22,227 nucleotides of DNA from an uncultured Agathobaculum sp. (GCA_934504345.1 CAKSVR010000035.1:1-22227); one strand, 5' to 3'; counted from the stretch's first letter, positions 1-8,347 are shown. Made by a program: numbers and translations. The notes: generated by a model not told the origin, from the sequence alone.

Positions 1-420
1 AACGTACAGGCAGGCGCGCAGATCTACTGCTGGGCAAGCTCGATCAACAGCGGCGCACGCCACTACCACAAGATCCGCGTGGTCGGCTCCAAGGCATCCC
101 TCGAGTGGGACGACGAGCGTCCGAACCAGATGCTGTACGAGATCGAGGGTGAGCCGTCCCGCGTGCTCGAGCGCGGTGCGGGCTACCTGACCGACGAGGC
201 GCGCGTTGAGGATCGCATCGGCGGCGGCCATGCCGAGGGTCTGTTCGAGGCGTGGAGCAACCTGTATGCCCGCTTCGCAGTCGCTATGGCTGAGGCCGAC
301 AAGGGCGCTTACGGCGACTTCTGGTATCCGGATGTCAAGGCCGGCGCACAGGGCATCAAGTGGATCGAAAAGTGCGTGGAATCCGCAAATAACGGTTCTT
401 CTTGGGTGGATTACGAATAA
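1..420 (+). CDS. Gfo/Idh/MocA-family oxidoreductase, C-terminal part (5' end outside window)
   Basis: The frame is open from base 1 to the TAA at 418-420, giving 139 residues without a start, so the gene begins before the window. The stretch KIRVVGSKASLEWDDERPNQ followed by an aromatic/acidic C-terminus matches the C-terminal substrate domain of Gfo/Idh/MocA NAD(P)-dependent dehydrogenases, in which a GxxGSLxW motif is common. The NAD-binding Rossmann half is not visible. Family members oxidise sugars, inositols or sugar acids in the cytoplasm. The following sugar-binding lipoprotein and sodium symporter, on the same strand, support a carbohydrate or polyol catabolic cluster. The exact substrate cannot be told from this fragment. 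About 100 bases separate it from the next gene and I see no terminator there, so co-transcription is plausible. Confidence 0.8.
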   Translation, partial: NVQAGAQIYCWASSINSGARHYHKIRVVGSKASLEWDDERPNQMLYEIEGEPSRVLERGAGYLTDEARVEDRIGGGHAEGLFEAWSNLYARFAVAMAEADKGAYGDFWYPDVKAGAQGIKWIEKCVESANNGSSWVDYE

Positions 421-522
421 AGTCAAAAAAAGCTCCGCTTCCCCAGCACTTCTCTCTGGCAACTCTCTCAATAGCGCATATCCCGTAAACCATATTTGAA
501 TTTTGATTTCGGAGGAACGATT

Positions 523-1536
523 ATGAAAAAGAGATTACTTGCTGCATTGGTATCCGGCGCATTGATGATGGGCGCTCTCGCAGGCTGCGGCGGCAGCGCC
601 GCGCAGACGACAAATGACGGCGGCAACACAGCCGACCAGACCACCAATCAGGATTACAACATCAAGGTCATCCTGAAAACACTGGCATCCGAGTACTGGC
701 AGTATGTCGGCAACGGCTGCAAGCAGGCCGGCAAGGATTTGGGCGTAACTGTTGATGTTCTGGGTGCAAGCTCGGAGACCGCATATGACGAGCAGCTTTC
801 CATGATTGAAACCACGCTCAGCGCGAACGACTGTGATGCAATGGTAGTTGCGCCGCTTCAGGCGGAAACCGTTGCAACACAGATTGCAAATACCGACCTG
901 CCGATCGTGGCGATTGATACCGCCATCGACTCGGACAAGGTGCTCAGCTTTGTCGGCTTCAACAACGAGGAGCTGGCTGCCATGGGCGGCAAGGCCGCTG
1001 TCGAGGCTGCCAAGGAGGCTGGCTGGGACAAGGTCACGGCAATCGGCATCATGGGTGTGCAGGGCGACTCCACCTCGGAGGCACGCATTGCAGGCTTTAA
1101 GCAGGGCATTGCCGAGGCTGGCGGCGAGTATCTCTCTGCCGAGACGCAGTACGCAGACAGCGTAGCAGACAAGGCGGTTACCTGCATGGAGGCCATCATT
1201 CAGGCACATCCGGAGGGCGTATCCATCATCGTAGCGAACAACGATGATATGGCAGCCGGTGCCGCTCGTGCAGCAGCCGCATTTCCGGCGTACAAGAACA
1301 CCATCTTTGTCGGTATCGGCGGCAATCTGGCGGGCATCGATGCAATTCTCGCCGGTCAGGAAACCATGACGGTCGCGGTAGACGGCTATGACGTCGGCTA
1401 TCTCGGCGTGCAGGCGGCGGTCGATGCACTGAACGGCAAAAAGCTGGACGAGTTTATTGCGACCGATGCGACTGTCGTAACGGCTGACAACGCCGCAGAA
1501 CGCCGCGCGGAAGTCCAGAAGCGTCTGGAGCAGTGA
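523..1536 (+). CDS. Sugar-binding lipoprotein (ribose-type periplasmic binding protein)
   Basis: A 337-residue secreted lipoprotein. The ATG at 523 is preceded by GGAGG at 511-515; a longer frame opens at 496 but has no such site. Residues 1-21 form a signal peptide (MKKR, then a hydrophobic core) ending in the lipobox LAGC with Cys22 as the lipidated residue. A Ser/Thr/Asn-rich linker follows. The rest is a type I periplasmic-binding-protein fold of the RbsB kind (Peripla_BP_4), with features such as VVAPLQAETV, PIVAIDTAID and IVANNDDMAAGA. Such proteins capture sugars or related small molecules at the outer face of the membrane for an ABC importer. No ABC permease or ATPase gene lies in the window on this strand; instead a sodium symporter follows. 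Its partner may be upstream of the window. The ligand is unknown. Confidence 0.88.
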   Translation: MKKRLLAALVSGALMMGALAGCGGSAAQTTNDGGNTADQTTNQDYNIKVILKTLASEYWQYVGNGCKQAGKDLGVTVDVLGASSETAYDEQLSMIETTLSANDCDAMVVAPLQAETVATQIANTDLPIVAIDTAIDSDKVLSFVGFNNEELAAMGGKAAVEAAKEAGWDKVTAIGIMGVQGDSTSEARIAGFKQGIAEAGGEYLSAETQYADSVADKAVTCMEAIIQAHPEGVSIIVANNDDMAAGAARAAAAFPAYKNTIFVGIGGNLAGIDAILAGQETMTVAVDGYDVGYLGVQAAVDALNGKKLDEFIATDATVVTADNAAERRAEVQKRLEQ

Positions 1537-1575
1537 CCCTCGATCCCTGCGTTCCAATGAAATAAAAGTGCGGAT

Positions 1576-1605
1576 ACCGCCTCTTCAAAAGGGGGAGGCG
1601 GTTTT
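1576..1605 (+). terminator. Terminator-like hairpin between binding protein and symporter genes
   Basis: ACCGCCTC (1576-1583) pairs with GAGGCGGT (1595-1602), with a loop of 11 bases, followed by TTTT (1602-1605). It lies 40 bases after the lipoprotein stop and about 50 before the symporter start. The short T-run suggests partial read-through, which would give more binding protein than symporter, a common arrangement. No clear promoter is seen between it and the symporter gene. Confidence 0.65.
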
Positions 1606-1657
1606 CTGCACCCAAAATTGCAGACCAATCACATATTCCAAGGGGGAAAACAACAAA

Positions 1658-3289
1658 ATGGCATTTACTGTCGCAACCTTTATCGCGTTCACCGTGCTGG
1701 TAGCGGTGCTGTCGTGGTGGAAAACACGCGATGACGACCTGTCCACCAAGGAAGGCTACTTCCTCGCGGGACGCGGACTGCCCGGCATCGTTATTGCCGG
1801 TTCTCTGATGATGACCAACCTTTCCGCAGAACAGCTTGTCGGCACGAACGGACAGGCGTTCGCGGGAAATATGAGCACGATGGCATGGGAAGCCACCTCA
1901 GCGTTCGCGCTGATCGTGCTGGCGTTCGTATTCCTGCCCAAGCTGCTGCGCGGCGGCATCGCAACCATCCCGGAGTTCTTCGAGATGCGCTACGATACCT
2001 TCACCATGCGCCTGTTCTCGCTGCTGTTCCTGATCGCGTATGTCGTTACCATGCTGCCGACCATCCTATATTCGGGTGCGGTCGCACTGGTCAAGATCTT
2101 TGACCTTGAGAGCATGTTCGGCATCAGCTATTTCAGCGCCATCACCATCATCTGCATCGGCACCGGCATCATCGGAATGTGCTACGCGGTATTCGGCGGC
2201 CTGAAAGCCGTTGCCTACTCGGATACCATCAACGGCGTCGGCCTCATCATTGGCGGCTTTGCCATTCCGATCCTCGGCATTATCGCCCTCGGCAAGCTGG
2301 ACGGCGGCGGCTTCATGGCCGGTCTGGATCACCTCATCTCCGCAACGCCGGAAAAGATGAACGCATGGTCCGCGCCGAACGCACTCCCGCCGGAAGTACC
2401 GTGGCCGCTGCTGCTGACCGGCATGTTCGTCAACAACCTGTTCTACTGGGCGACCAACCAGTCCATCATCCAGCGTTCTCTGGGCGGCAAAAACCTCGCA
2501 GAAAGCCAGAAGGGCGCGATCTGGGCCGGTTTCTTCAAGTGCCTTGACGTATTTGTTATCGTTCTGCCGGGCATCATCGCTTTCCAGCTGCTGGCTGCCA
2601 ATGGCCAGATGGACACCTCGGTCGGCATGGCTGCCGATCAGGCCTACCCGCTGCTCGTTATGGAAGTGCTGCCCAAGCCGCTGATGGGCTTCTTCGCAGC
2701 CGTTATGTTCGGCGCGATCCTGTCCTCGTTCAATTCGGTGCTGAATTCCGCATCCACCATCTTCACGCTGAACATCTGGCAGCCCATCTGGGGCAAGACC
2801 GCTTCGACCAAGAAAGTCGTTAAGGTCGGCCAGATCTTCGGCACGGTTGTCGGCGTGGTTTCCATCGCCATCGCACCATTCGTCATGTTCTTCGGCACCG
2901 GCATTATGAACTTCATCAATGAGTGCTGGGGCTTCTTCTCCATGCCGCTGCTGACCGCTGTTCTGTTCGGTCTGCTGAGCAAAAAGGCGCCGGCCATCGC
3001 TCCGAAGATCGTTATCCCGGTCCACATCGTGCTGTACGGTCTGTCCAAGGTCATCCCGTTCTTCAGCCGATTCCACTACCTGTATGTTGTATTCGCGCTG
3101 TTCGTTCTCGAGTGCATCATTTACGCCGTCTGCATCAAGGTAAGCCCGCGCCAGCTTGCGTGGGAGATGCCGGATGCCAAGGTCATGGATATGACCCCGT
3201 GGAAGAGCGGCAAGGTCTGGGCGATCGCCGGTGCGGCAGTCGTTGCGATCATGTATCTCATCTTTTCGCCTCTCGGCATCGGTGCATAA
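1658..3289 (+). CDS. Sodium:solute symporter (SSS family, YidK/SglT-like)
   Basis: A 543-residue integral membrane protein of the solute:sodium symporter family. The ATG at 1658 follows AGGGGG (about 1641-1646); the frame is open upstream to 1568, but that start has no ribosome site and would run through the hairpin. The N-terminus (hydrophobic segment, then TKEGYFLAGRGLPG, NLSAEQLVGTNGQAF, RGGIATIPEFFEMRYD) closely resembles E. coli YidK and vibrio SglT-type proteins. Further family signatures are LPTILYSGAVAL, GGLKAVAYSDTINGVG, NNLFYWATNQSIIQRSLG and FGAILSSFNSVLNSAS. I expect about 14-15 transmembrane segments. The family moves sugars, inositols and related solutes with sodium. Context (dehydrogenase and sugar-binding protein) points to a sugar or polyol; the precise substrate is unknown. 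Confidence 0.92.
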   Translation: MAFTVATFIAFTVLVAVLSWWKTRDDDLSTKEGYFLAGRGLPGIVIAGSLMMTNLSAEQLVGTNGQAFAGNMSTMAWEATSAFALIVLAFVFLPKLLRGGIATIPEFFEMRYDTFTMRLFSLLFLIAYVVTMLPTILYSGAVALVKIFDLESMFGISYFSAITIICIGTGIIGMCYAVFGGLKAVAYSDTINGVGLIIGGFAIPILGIIALGKLDGGGFMAGLDHLISATPEKMNAWSAPNALPPEVPWPLLLTGMFVNNLFYWATNQSIIQRSLGGKNLAESQKGAIWAGFFKCLDVFVIVLPGIIAFQLLAANGQMDTSVGMAADQAYPLLVMEVLPKPLMGFFAAVMFGAILSSFNSVLNSASTIFTLNIWQPIWGKTASTKKVVKVGQIFGTVVGVVSIAIAPFVMFFGTGIMNFINECWGFFSMPLLTAVLFGLLSKKAPAIAPKIVIPVHIVLYGLSKVIPFFSRFHYLYVVFALFVLECIIYAVCIKVSPRQLAWEMPDAKVMDMTPWKSGKVWAIAGAAVVAIMYLIFSPLGIGA

Positions 3290-3325
3290 CGTCCGACTCC
3301 CCGTGCGCTGCTGCCGTTAGACAGT

Positions 3326-3349
3326 ACCACTGTGGAGGGACACAGTGGT
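3326..3349. other. Stem-loop in convergent intergenic region
   Basis: ACCACTGTG (3326-3334) and CACAGTGGT (3341-3349) form a perfect 9-bp stem with loop GAGGGA. No T-run follows on the plus strand, so it is not a classical terminator. It lies between the symporter stop and the strong terminator hairpin. Its GACACAG (3339-3345) could also pair with CTGTGTC (3362-3368) of the terminator, but the terminator's own longer stem should win. Confidence 0.6.
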
Positions 3350-3352
3350 GCA

Positions 3353-3388
3353 AAAAGGCTCCTGTGTCATAAGACACAGGAGCCTTTT
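3353..3388. terminator. Bidirectional intrinsic terminator
   Basis: AAAAGGCTCCTGTGTC (3353-3368) and GACACAGGAGCCTTTT (3373-3388) form a perfect 16-bp stem with loop ATAA. Read on plus it ends in TTTT; read on minus it ends in TTTTT (3352-3356). It sits between the converging symporter gene (ends 3289) and ureD (ends 3394), so it can stop transcripts from both sides. Confidence 0.9.
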
Positions 3389-3393
3389 GCTAT

Positions 3394-4149
3394 TCACACC
3401 AGCTGTTCAAACCGCTCAAAGAACCGGAACAGCGTATCGCCGCTCATGGCCAGCGCACGGACGCACACGCCCTGCACAGCGCGGCTTGCACCGACGATAC
3501 CGTCCGGCAAACCATCCTTCTGCCGCGCAAAGGCAAGGATTTCGTCCTCTTTTCCGGGCGCATAGGCGTACAGTACACCTTGATGTGTGAAATTCTGCCA
3601 CTGCCCCAGTCCGGTATAGCCGCGCGTTTCCGGCTGCACAAGCGTATGCTCGGCGAAAACCGGTCGATTATCCAGCGTGATGCACAGCCGGTTCTCGAAC
3701 CGCCGCATGGCAAATCGCTCACCGCAGCCGGTTCGTCCGCAGGTGAACACATCGGCGCACAAAAAACGGCTGTTTTTTTGCAGATCGACCGTCATGCTGC
3801 CGCGATAATCACTGCCCGCGAACGGAATGACCGGCTGCGGCAGAAAGCACACGCGCGCGTTCTCTCCAGCCTCGACAGCGATCTTCCTGCACGCCTGTCC
3901 GTTTCCGGTATTGAACACCTTCTCAAAGCCTTGTGTCCGAATGGACACATCCGAGCCATCCCCGAACGTGTACTGTGCATCGATGCTGTCGCCCGCAAGC
4001 AGACCCGCCGAGGCCGCCATCAGGATCAGGTCGGTATGCCCGCCGTTGTACAGCGGCCGCATGATCTTGTACGGCGCGGTGAAGTACATATCCTCGACCT
4101 GCGTGCGGCCGTTCTGCTGCGCTGTCTGCACAAAAATGCGGCTTTCCAT
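3394..4149 (-). CDS. ureD: Urease accessory protein UreD (UreH)
   Basis: A 251-residue protein of the UreD/UreH family, last gene of the urea operon. UreD binds the urease apoenzyme and, with UreF and UreG, forms the complex that delivers nickel and carboxylates the active-site lysine. Visible hallmarks are the beta-rich N-terminus with FTAPYKIMRPLYN, the segment LILMAASAGLLAGDSI, QGFEKVFNT and the central FLPQPVIPFAGSDYRG, all typical of UreD. I choose the ATG at 4149 because GAGGG (4156-4160) lies six bases ahead. A GTG at 4152 is also in frame but too close to that site. The ATG overlaps the ureG stop (TGATG), suggesting translational coupling. A strong terminator follows six bases after the stop. 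Confidence 0.93.
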   Translation of the reverse strand: MESRIFVQTAQQNGRTQVEDMYFTAPYKIMRPLYNGGHTDLILMAASAGLLAGDSIDAQYTFGDGSDVSIRTQGFEKVFNTGNGQACRKIAVEAGENARVCFLPQPVIPFAGSDYRGSMTVDLQKNSRFLCADVFTCGRTGCGERFAMRRFENRLCITLDNRPVFAEHTLVQPETRGYTGLGQWQNFTHQGVLYAYAPGKEDEILAFARQKDGLPDGIVGASRAVQGVCVRALAMSGDTLFRFFERFEQLV

Positions 4150-4757
4150 CACTTACCCTCGAACAGCACGTCGGATTTGATCCACGAGATCACGTCGTCC
4201 AGTCCCTCGCCGCTGACCAGATTGGTAAACAGGAATTTTCGTCCCTCCCGCATACGCGCGCTGTCGGATGCCATGACCTCCAGACTGGCCCCGACCAGCG
4301 GCGCGAGATCGGTTTTGTTGATGACGAGCAGGTCGCTGCGTGTCACGCCCGGGCCGCCCTTGCGCGGAATTTTCTCGCCCTGCGCCACATCAATGACGTA
4401 AATGGATGCATCCGCCAAGTCCGGACTGAACGTTGCGGACAGATTATCGCCGCCGGACTCGATGAAGATGATCTGCACATCCGGGAACCGCTCCGCCATC
4501 TCATCCACTGCTTCCAGATTCATCGAGCAGTCCTCACGGATGGCGGTGTGCGGGCAGCCGCCGGTTTCCACGCCGATGATGCGCTCGGGCGGCAGACAGG
4601 AGTTCTTGATCAGAAATTCCGCATCCTCACGGGTGTAAATGTCATTCGTGATGACACAAATGCTGTATTCCTTGCTCATCCGGCGGGTCAAACGCTCGAT
4701 GAGTGCGGTTTTGCCCGATCCGACCGGACCGCCGATGCCGATTTTTACAAAGCTCAT
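4149..4757 (-). CDS. ureG: Urease accessory GTPase UreG
   Basis: A 202-residue SIMIBI-class GTPase. UreG dimerises around nickel and, on GTP hydrolysis in the UreD-UreF-UreG complex, passes the metal to urease. The P-loop GPVGSGKT is at residues 10-17, the nickel-binding Cys-Pro-His motif at 68-70 (within ETGGCPHTAIRED), the ESGGDNL switch region at 100-106 and the guanine-specificity motif NKTD at 147-150. Length and motifs are fully typical, and all key residues are present. The gene starts 12 bases after ureF with GGAG in the gap, and its TGA overlaps the ureD ATG. It is a core part of the contiguous ureE-F-G-D maturation cassette. Confidence 0.97.
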   Translation of the reverse strand: MSFVKIGIGGPVGSGKTALIERLTRRMSKEYSICVITNDIYTREDAEFLIKNSCLPPERIIGVETGGCPHTAIREDCSMNLEAVDEMAERFPDVQIIFIESGGDNLSATFSPDLADASIYVIDVAQGEKIPRKGGPGVTRSDLLVINKTDLAPLVGASLEVMASDSARMREGRKFLFTNLVSGEGLDDVISWIKSDVLFEGK

Positions 4758-4769
4758 AACCGATTCTCC

Positions 4770-5450
4770 TCAACTCATGTACAGTCTTGAATAGAGTGTT
4801 TCGTGCTGCATGGCGAAAATATCAAACGCCGGGCCGCCTATACCGAGCTCATCCTCGGTGACGGAAAGCGCGGTCTGCACCGCATCCAGCAGCTGCGGAA
4901 AACTCTCGCGCAGCACACGCTGTGCATCCAGCTGGCGCAGCGGCACGCACTTGGCCGCGTGTGTGGTCAGTCCGCTCAGCAGCGAGTAGCCGTAGATGGA
5001 CATTGCCTCCTGCCTTTCCACCTCATGCGCCGCCGCGAACAAGCCGACCGCGATCGGATGCTGTCCGGTGCAGGTGCCGTCCGCAATGCACGCGCGATAC
5101 TCCCGCAGGCTCTCGACCGGTGCGATCTGCTCGGCGGCCTTGATAAGCCGCATACACAGCTTGGCACTTCCCTGCCGCACCTCCATCGGCGCTCGACAGG
5201 CGGTGTACAGCCGATCGAGCCGCCGCCAGTTTTCCGGCTCGGTCGCGTACTGCATGGCGAGCGCAGCCACGCCCAGCTCCTGATACGGCGCAAGCGCCAG
5301 ATAATCCGCGAGATACGCCGCCAGCGTTTCCGGCGAATCCACCACGCCGTGCTGCACATAGGTTTCCAAACCGTTGGACAGCGTGAACGCGCCGATTGGG
5401 AACAGACTGTCGCAGATTTGCAGCATATACAGCCGTTTCAGCTCATTCAT
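4770..5450 (-). CDS. ureF: Urease accessory protein UreF
   Basis: A 226-residue all-helical UreF. It bridges UreD-bound urease to UreG and gates the GTPase. The family signature DSLFPIGAFTLSNGLE is at residues 14-29, GQHPIAVG occurs mid-protein, and the C-terminal HETLYSRLYMS tail matches the conserved UreF tail that contacts UreD. The frame is open upstream to 5582, but that part is low-complexity, Arg-rich sequence antisense in nature to nothing known and lies inside ureE. The ATG at 5450 gives the canonical UreF N-terminus (MNELKRLYMLQICDS). The start overlaps the ureE end by eight bases (ATGAATGA), so translation is probably coupled. Confidence 0.95.
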   Translation of the reverse strand: MNELKRLYMLQICDSLFPIGAFTLSNGLETYVQHGVVDSPETLAAYLADYLALAPYQELGVAALAMQYATEPENWRRLDRLYTACRAPMEVRQGSAKLCMRLIKAAEQIAPVESLREYRACIADGTCTGQHPIAVGLFAAAHEVERQEAMSIYGYSLLSGLTTHAAKCVPLRQLDAQRVLRESFPQLLDAVQTALSVTEDELGIGGPAFDIFAMQHETLYSRLYMS

Positions 5451-5910
5451 GGTGATGATGATGGCTGTGCGCCGTCCCGCTCGCGCCGTGCGCTCTGCAC
5501 ACGATATAGCCCGCGAAGGCGGCGTGCGTCTCGTGCGCGTCAAAGCCGAGGTGCTGCAAATACAGCAGCGTCGGCTCGTCATACGGCACGGTCACGCGGT
5601 CGGGCTCGATCTTGAGCGACAGATGCCGGTTGCCCAGCTCGAAGCACAGCCGCCCCATCTCCTGCATGGACGAGACCTTTGTCTCGATCAGATGCGACGG
5701 CGCGATGCGCACCGCATACACCTTGCCGTTTTCCCGTGCAAGAATATCGCCCTCGTGCAGCGGCTCGCCGACGCACACACCGAATTCCGTGCCGTCCTCG
5801 GCGGTCTTGGCGATGCGCTTCTTTTCGGTCTCGAACCACTCAAACGGAATATTGACAACGTTTTCCGTCACGCCGTCCCGTACATTGCCTAAAATATGCT
5901 CTGCGATCAT
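5443..5910 (-). CDS. ureE: Urease accessory protein UreE (nickel metallochaperone)
   Basis: A 155-residue UreE. The N-terminal half is the peptide-binding domain and the C-terminal half is the nickel-binding domain, with the expected GNRHLSLKIE and DEPTLLYLQHLGF-type segments. The chain ends in a short His-rich tail (SHHHHHE), a feature of many UreE proteins that stores or hands over nickel. UreE acts in the cytosol, feeding nickel to UreG. The ATG at 5910 has a strong GGAGG site overlapping the ureC stop (ureC ends 5925, 14 bases upstream). The polyhistidine codons overlap the ureF ribosome-binding region and its start codon. Confidence 0.94.
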   Translation of the reverse strand: MIAEHILGNVRDGVTENVVNIPFEWFETEKKRIAKTAEDGTEFGVCVGEPLHEGDILARENGKVYAVRIAPSHLIETKVSSMQEMGRLCFELGNRHLSLKIEPDRVTVPYDEPTLLYLQHLGFDAHETHAAFAGYIVCRAHGASGTAHSHHHHHE

Positions 5911-5924
5911 GTCGCTTTTCCTCC

Positions 5925-7637
5925 TCAGAACAGAAAATACCGCTGTGCGAGCGCCAGCTCGGAAAACGGCTCGCAGGTGATCTTTTCCCCGTCCACCGTT
6001 ACCGTGTAAGTCTCCGGATCGACGCGGACATCCGCCAGCGTGTCGTTATGGCGCATATCGCGCTTGCTGATATCGCGGCAGTGCGAAACCGGGAGCACGA
6101 TGCGCTCCAGTCCCAGATGACCGGCGATATCATGGTCATACGCCCATCTGGATACAAAGGTCACGCAGCTTCTGGACAGCGCCCGGCCATGTCCGCCGAA
6201 CATATCGGTGTAGACCACCGGCTCAGGCGTCGGAATGGACGCATTTGCGTCGCCCATGCGCGATGCGGCGATCGTGCCGCACTTGAGCACCATTTCCGGC
6301 TTCGCGCCGAACAGCGCAGGCTGCCACAGCACAAGGTCCGCCAGCTTGCCGACCTCGACCGAGCCGACATACGCCGAAATGCCGTGCGTCACCGCCGGAT
6401 TGATGGTGTACTTGGAGATGTAACGCTTGACGCGGCTGTTGTCGTTGCGCGCGCAGTCGGTATCCAGTGTGCCGCGCTGTTTTTTCATCTTGTCCGCCGC
6501 CTGCCAGGTACGCGTGATGACCTCGCCCACACGGCCCATCGCCTGCGAGTCGCTCGACATCATGGAGAAAATGCCCATGTCGTGCAGCACGTCCTCCGCC
6601 GCGATGGTCTCCGGCCGAATGCGGCTGTCCGCAAAGGCAACGTCCTCGGGATTGGACTTGTCCAGATGGTGACAGACCATCAGCATATCCAGATGCTCAT
6701 CGATGGTGTTGCGGGTATACGGCATGGTCGGGTTGGTCGAGGACGGCAGAACGTAATCATACGCCGACGCGCGGATGATGTCCGGCGCGTGTCCGCCGCC
6801 TGCGCCCTCTGTATGGTAGGTGTGGATTGTGCGCCCGTGAAAGGCGTTGATCGTGTCCTCAACACAGCCGGTCTCGTTGAGCGTGTCCGTGTGAATGGAC
6901 ACCTGCACATCGTACCGCTCCGCAACCGACAGACAGCAGTCGATGGCGGCAGGTGTGCTGCCCCAGTCCTCGTGCAGCTTGAGACCGGCGGCACCGGCCT
7001 CGATCTGCTCGGCGAGCGGGCCTGCTGTCGAGCAGTTGCCCTTGCCGAGAAACGCCACGTTGATCGGCAGATCTTCCGCGCTTTGCAGCATACGAGCAAT
7101 GTGGAACGCACCCGGCGTGCAGGTGGTCGCGTTCGTGCCGTCTGCCGGGCCGGTGCCGCCGCCGATCATGGTCGTGACGCCGGAATACAGCGCCGTGCGC
7201 ACCTGCGTCGGCGAAATAAAGTGGATATGGCTGTCGATGCCGCCCGCGGTCAGGAGAAGTCCCTCGCCCGCGATGGCCTCGGTGGACGCGCCGACGATCA
7301 TGCCGGGCGTTACCCCGTCCATGATGTGCGGATTGCCCGCCTTGCCGATGCCGGAGATTTTGCCGTCCTTAATGCCGACATCCGCCTTGTAAATGCCCGT
7401 ACAGTCCACGATAAGCGCATTCGTGATGACCGTATCCAGACATTCCTCGTCCGTGTGCGTGCAGGACTGTCCCATGCCGTCGCGCAGGCTTTTGCCGCCG
7501 CCGAACTTGGCCTCGTCGCCGTACACGGTCAGATCCTTTTCCACCTCGATGAGCAGCGAGGTATCACCCAGACGCACGCGGTCACCCGTCGTCGGGCCGT
7601 ACATCTGCGCGTAATCTCTGCGGGAAAGCTCGATCAT
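5925..7637 (-). CDS. ureC: Urease alpha (catalytic) subunit
   Basis: A 570-residue urease alpha subunit, which hydrolyses urea to ammonia and carbamate at a dinuclear nickel site. All metal ligands and catalytic residues are visible: His137 and His139 in SHIHF, the lysine to be carbamylated Lys220 in GAAGLKLHEDWG, His249 in SIHTD, His275 in HTYHTEGAGGGH, Asp363 in SSDSQAMGR, and the flap Cys322-His323 in MVCHHLDKS. These sit at a constant offset of three from the Klebsiella numbering. The C-terminus LAQRYFLF is typical. The start overlaps the stop of the fused beta/gamma subunit (ATGA), so translation is coupled. Nothing suggests loss of activity. Confidence 0.98.
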   Translation of the reverse strand: MIELSRRDYAQMYGPTTGDRVRLGDTSLLIEVEKDLTVYGDEAKFGGGKSLRDGMGQSCTHTDEECLDTVITNALIVDCTGIYKADVGIKDGKISGIGKAGNPHIMDGVTPGMIVGASTEAIAGEGLLLTAGGIDSHIHFISPTQVRTALYSGVTTMIGGGTGPADGTNATTCTPGAFHIARMLQSAEDLPINVAFLGKGNCSTAGPLAEQIEAGAAGLKLHEDWGSTPAAIDCCLSVAERYDVQVSIHTDTLNETGCVEDTINAFHGRTIHTYHTEGAGGGHAPDIIRASAYDYVLPSSTNPTMPYTRNTIDEHLDMLMVCHHLDKSNPEDVAFADSRIRPETIAAEDVLHDMGIFSMMSSDSQAMGRVGEVITRTWQAADKMKKQRGTLDTDCARNDNSRVKRYISKYTINPAVTHGISAYVGSVEVGKLADLVLWQPALFGAKPEMVLKCGTIAASRMGDANASIPTPEPVVYTDMFGGHGRALSRSCVTFVSRWAYDHDIAGHLGLERIVLPVSHCRDISKRDMRHNDTLADVRVDPETYTVTVDGEKITCEPFSELALAQRYFLF

Positions 7638-8329
7638 TTGTCCTCGTCCTCCAATCCCAGAAAGCCCTGCCGTTTCGCCTGCGCGAAGGCGATGTCGCGC
7701 ACGGTAAAGTCGTCAAACGAGCCGTTTACCAGTCCGTTCAGACCGTGCCCCTCGCGTGTGCCGCCGATTTTGACGAGCCGCACAGTCTTGGTCTCGCCCG
7801 GCTCAAAGCGCACAGCTGTGCCGGAAGGAATGTCCAGCCGCATACCCCATGCAGCCTTGCGGTCGAACCGCAGACGCTTGTTGACCTCGAAAAAGTGAAG
7901 GTGCGAGCCGACCTGTATCGGACGGTCTGCGGTGCTCGTGACCGCAATCTCGACCGTCGGACGGCCTTCGTTCAAACAGATCGTGCCGTCTTCGGTCAGA
8001 ACCTCGCCCGGAATGAGCGCCTGCCTTGCCGGGATCGGGTCGTGTACGGTCACGAGCTTTGTGCCGTCCGGAAAGGTCGCCTCGACCTGAATTTCATGAA
8101 TCATCTCGGCAACGCCGTCCATCACGTCGTCAGCAGAGAGCAGCTTTCGGCCTGCCTGCATGAGCTCGGCCACCGTTCTGCCGTCGCGCGCCATTTCCGC
8201 AATCTCGCTCGAGATGTACGCGACGGCTTCCGGGTAATTCAACCTTACGCCGCGCGCGCGGCGCTCCTTTGCCAGATTTCCGGCCAGATGCAGCAATAAT
8301 TTATCGGTCTCGCGTGGAGTCAGTCGCAT
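7634..8329 (-). CDS. ureAB: Fused urease gamma/beta subunit (Helicobacter-type architecture)
   Basis: A 231-residue single chain carrying both small urease subunits. Residues 1 to about 100 are the gamma subunit (MRLTPRETDKLLLHLAG, LNYPEAVAYI, DDVMDGVAEMIHEIQVEA, FPDGTKLVTVHDPI). From about residue 105 the beta subunit follows (LIPGEVL, NEGRPTVEI, DRPIQVGSHLHFFEVNK, RLDIPSGTAVRFEPGE). In most bacteria these are two genes; the fused form is best known as UreA of Helicobacter. The reading frame runs through the junction with no stop or start, so this is not an annotation artefact. It lacks the last part of the Helicobacter C-terminal extension. The ATG at 8329 has a GGAG site in the 18-base gap after nikM, and the stop overlaps ureC. 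Confidence 0.96.
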   Translation of the reverse strand: MRLTPRETDKLLLHLAGNLAKERRARGVRLNYPEAVAYISSEIAEMARDGRTVAELMQAGRKLLSADDVMDGVAEMIHEIQVEATFPDGTKLVTVHDPIPARQALIPGEVLTEDGTICLNEGRPTVEIAVTSTADRPIQVGSHLHFFEVNKRLRFDRKAAWGMRLDIPSGTAVRFEPGETKTVRLVKIGGTREGHGLNGLVNGSFDDFTVRDIAFAQAKRQGFLGLEDEDK

Positions 8330-8347
8330 GATTTTCGCTCCTTTCTG

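Noticed and set aside
2066..3076. A 336-codon minus-strand frame opposite the symporter
   Set aside because: It is a highly acidic shadow product with no domain, opposite a clear membrane protein.
5451..5582. A 44-residue N-terminal extension of UreF
   Set aside because: It overlaps ureE entirely, is not similar to UreF N-termini, and the ATG at 5450 gives the canonical start.
6048..7898. A 616-codon open frame on the plus strand opposite ureC/ureAB
   Set aside because: It is antisense to clearly functional urease genes, is Arg/His/Ala-rich without known domains, and has no ribosome site. It is the expected by-product of GC-biased codon use.
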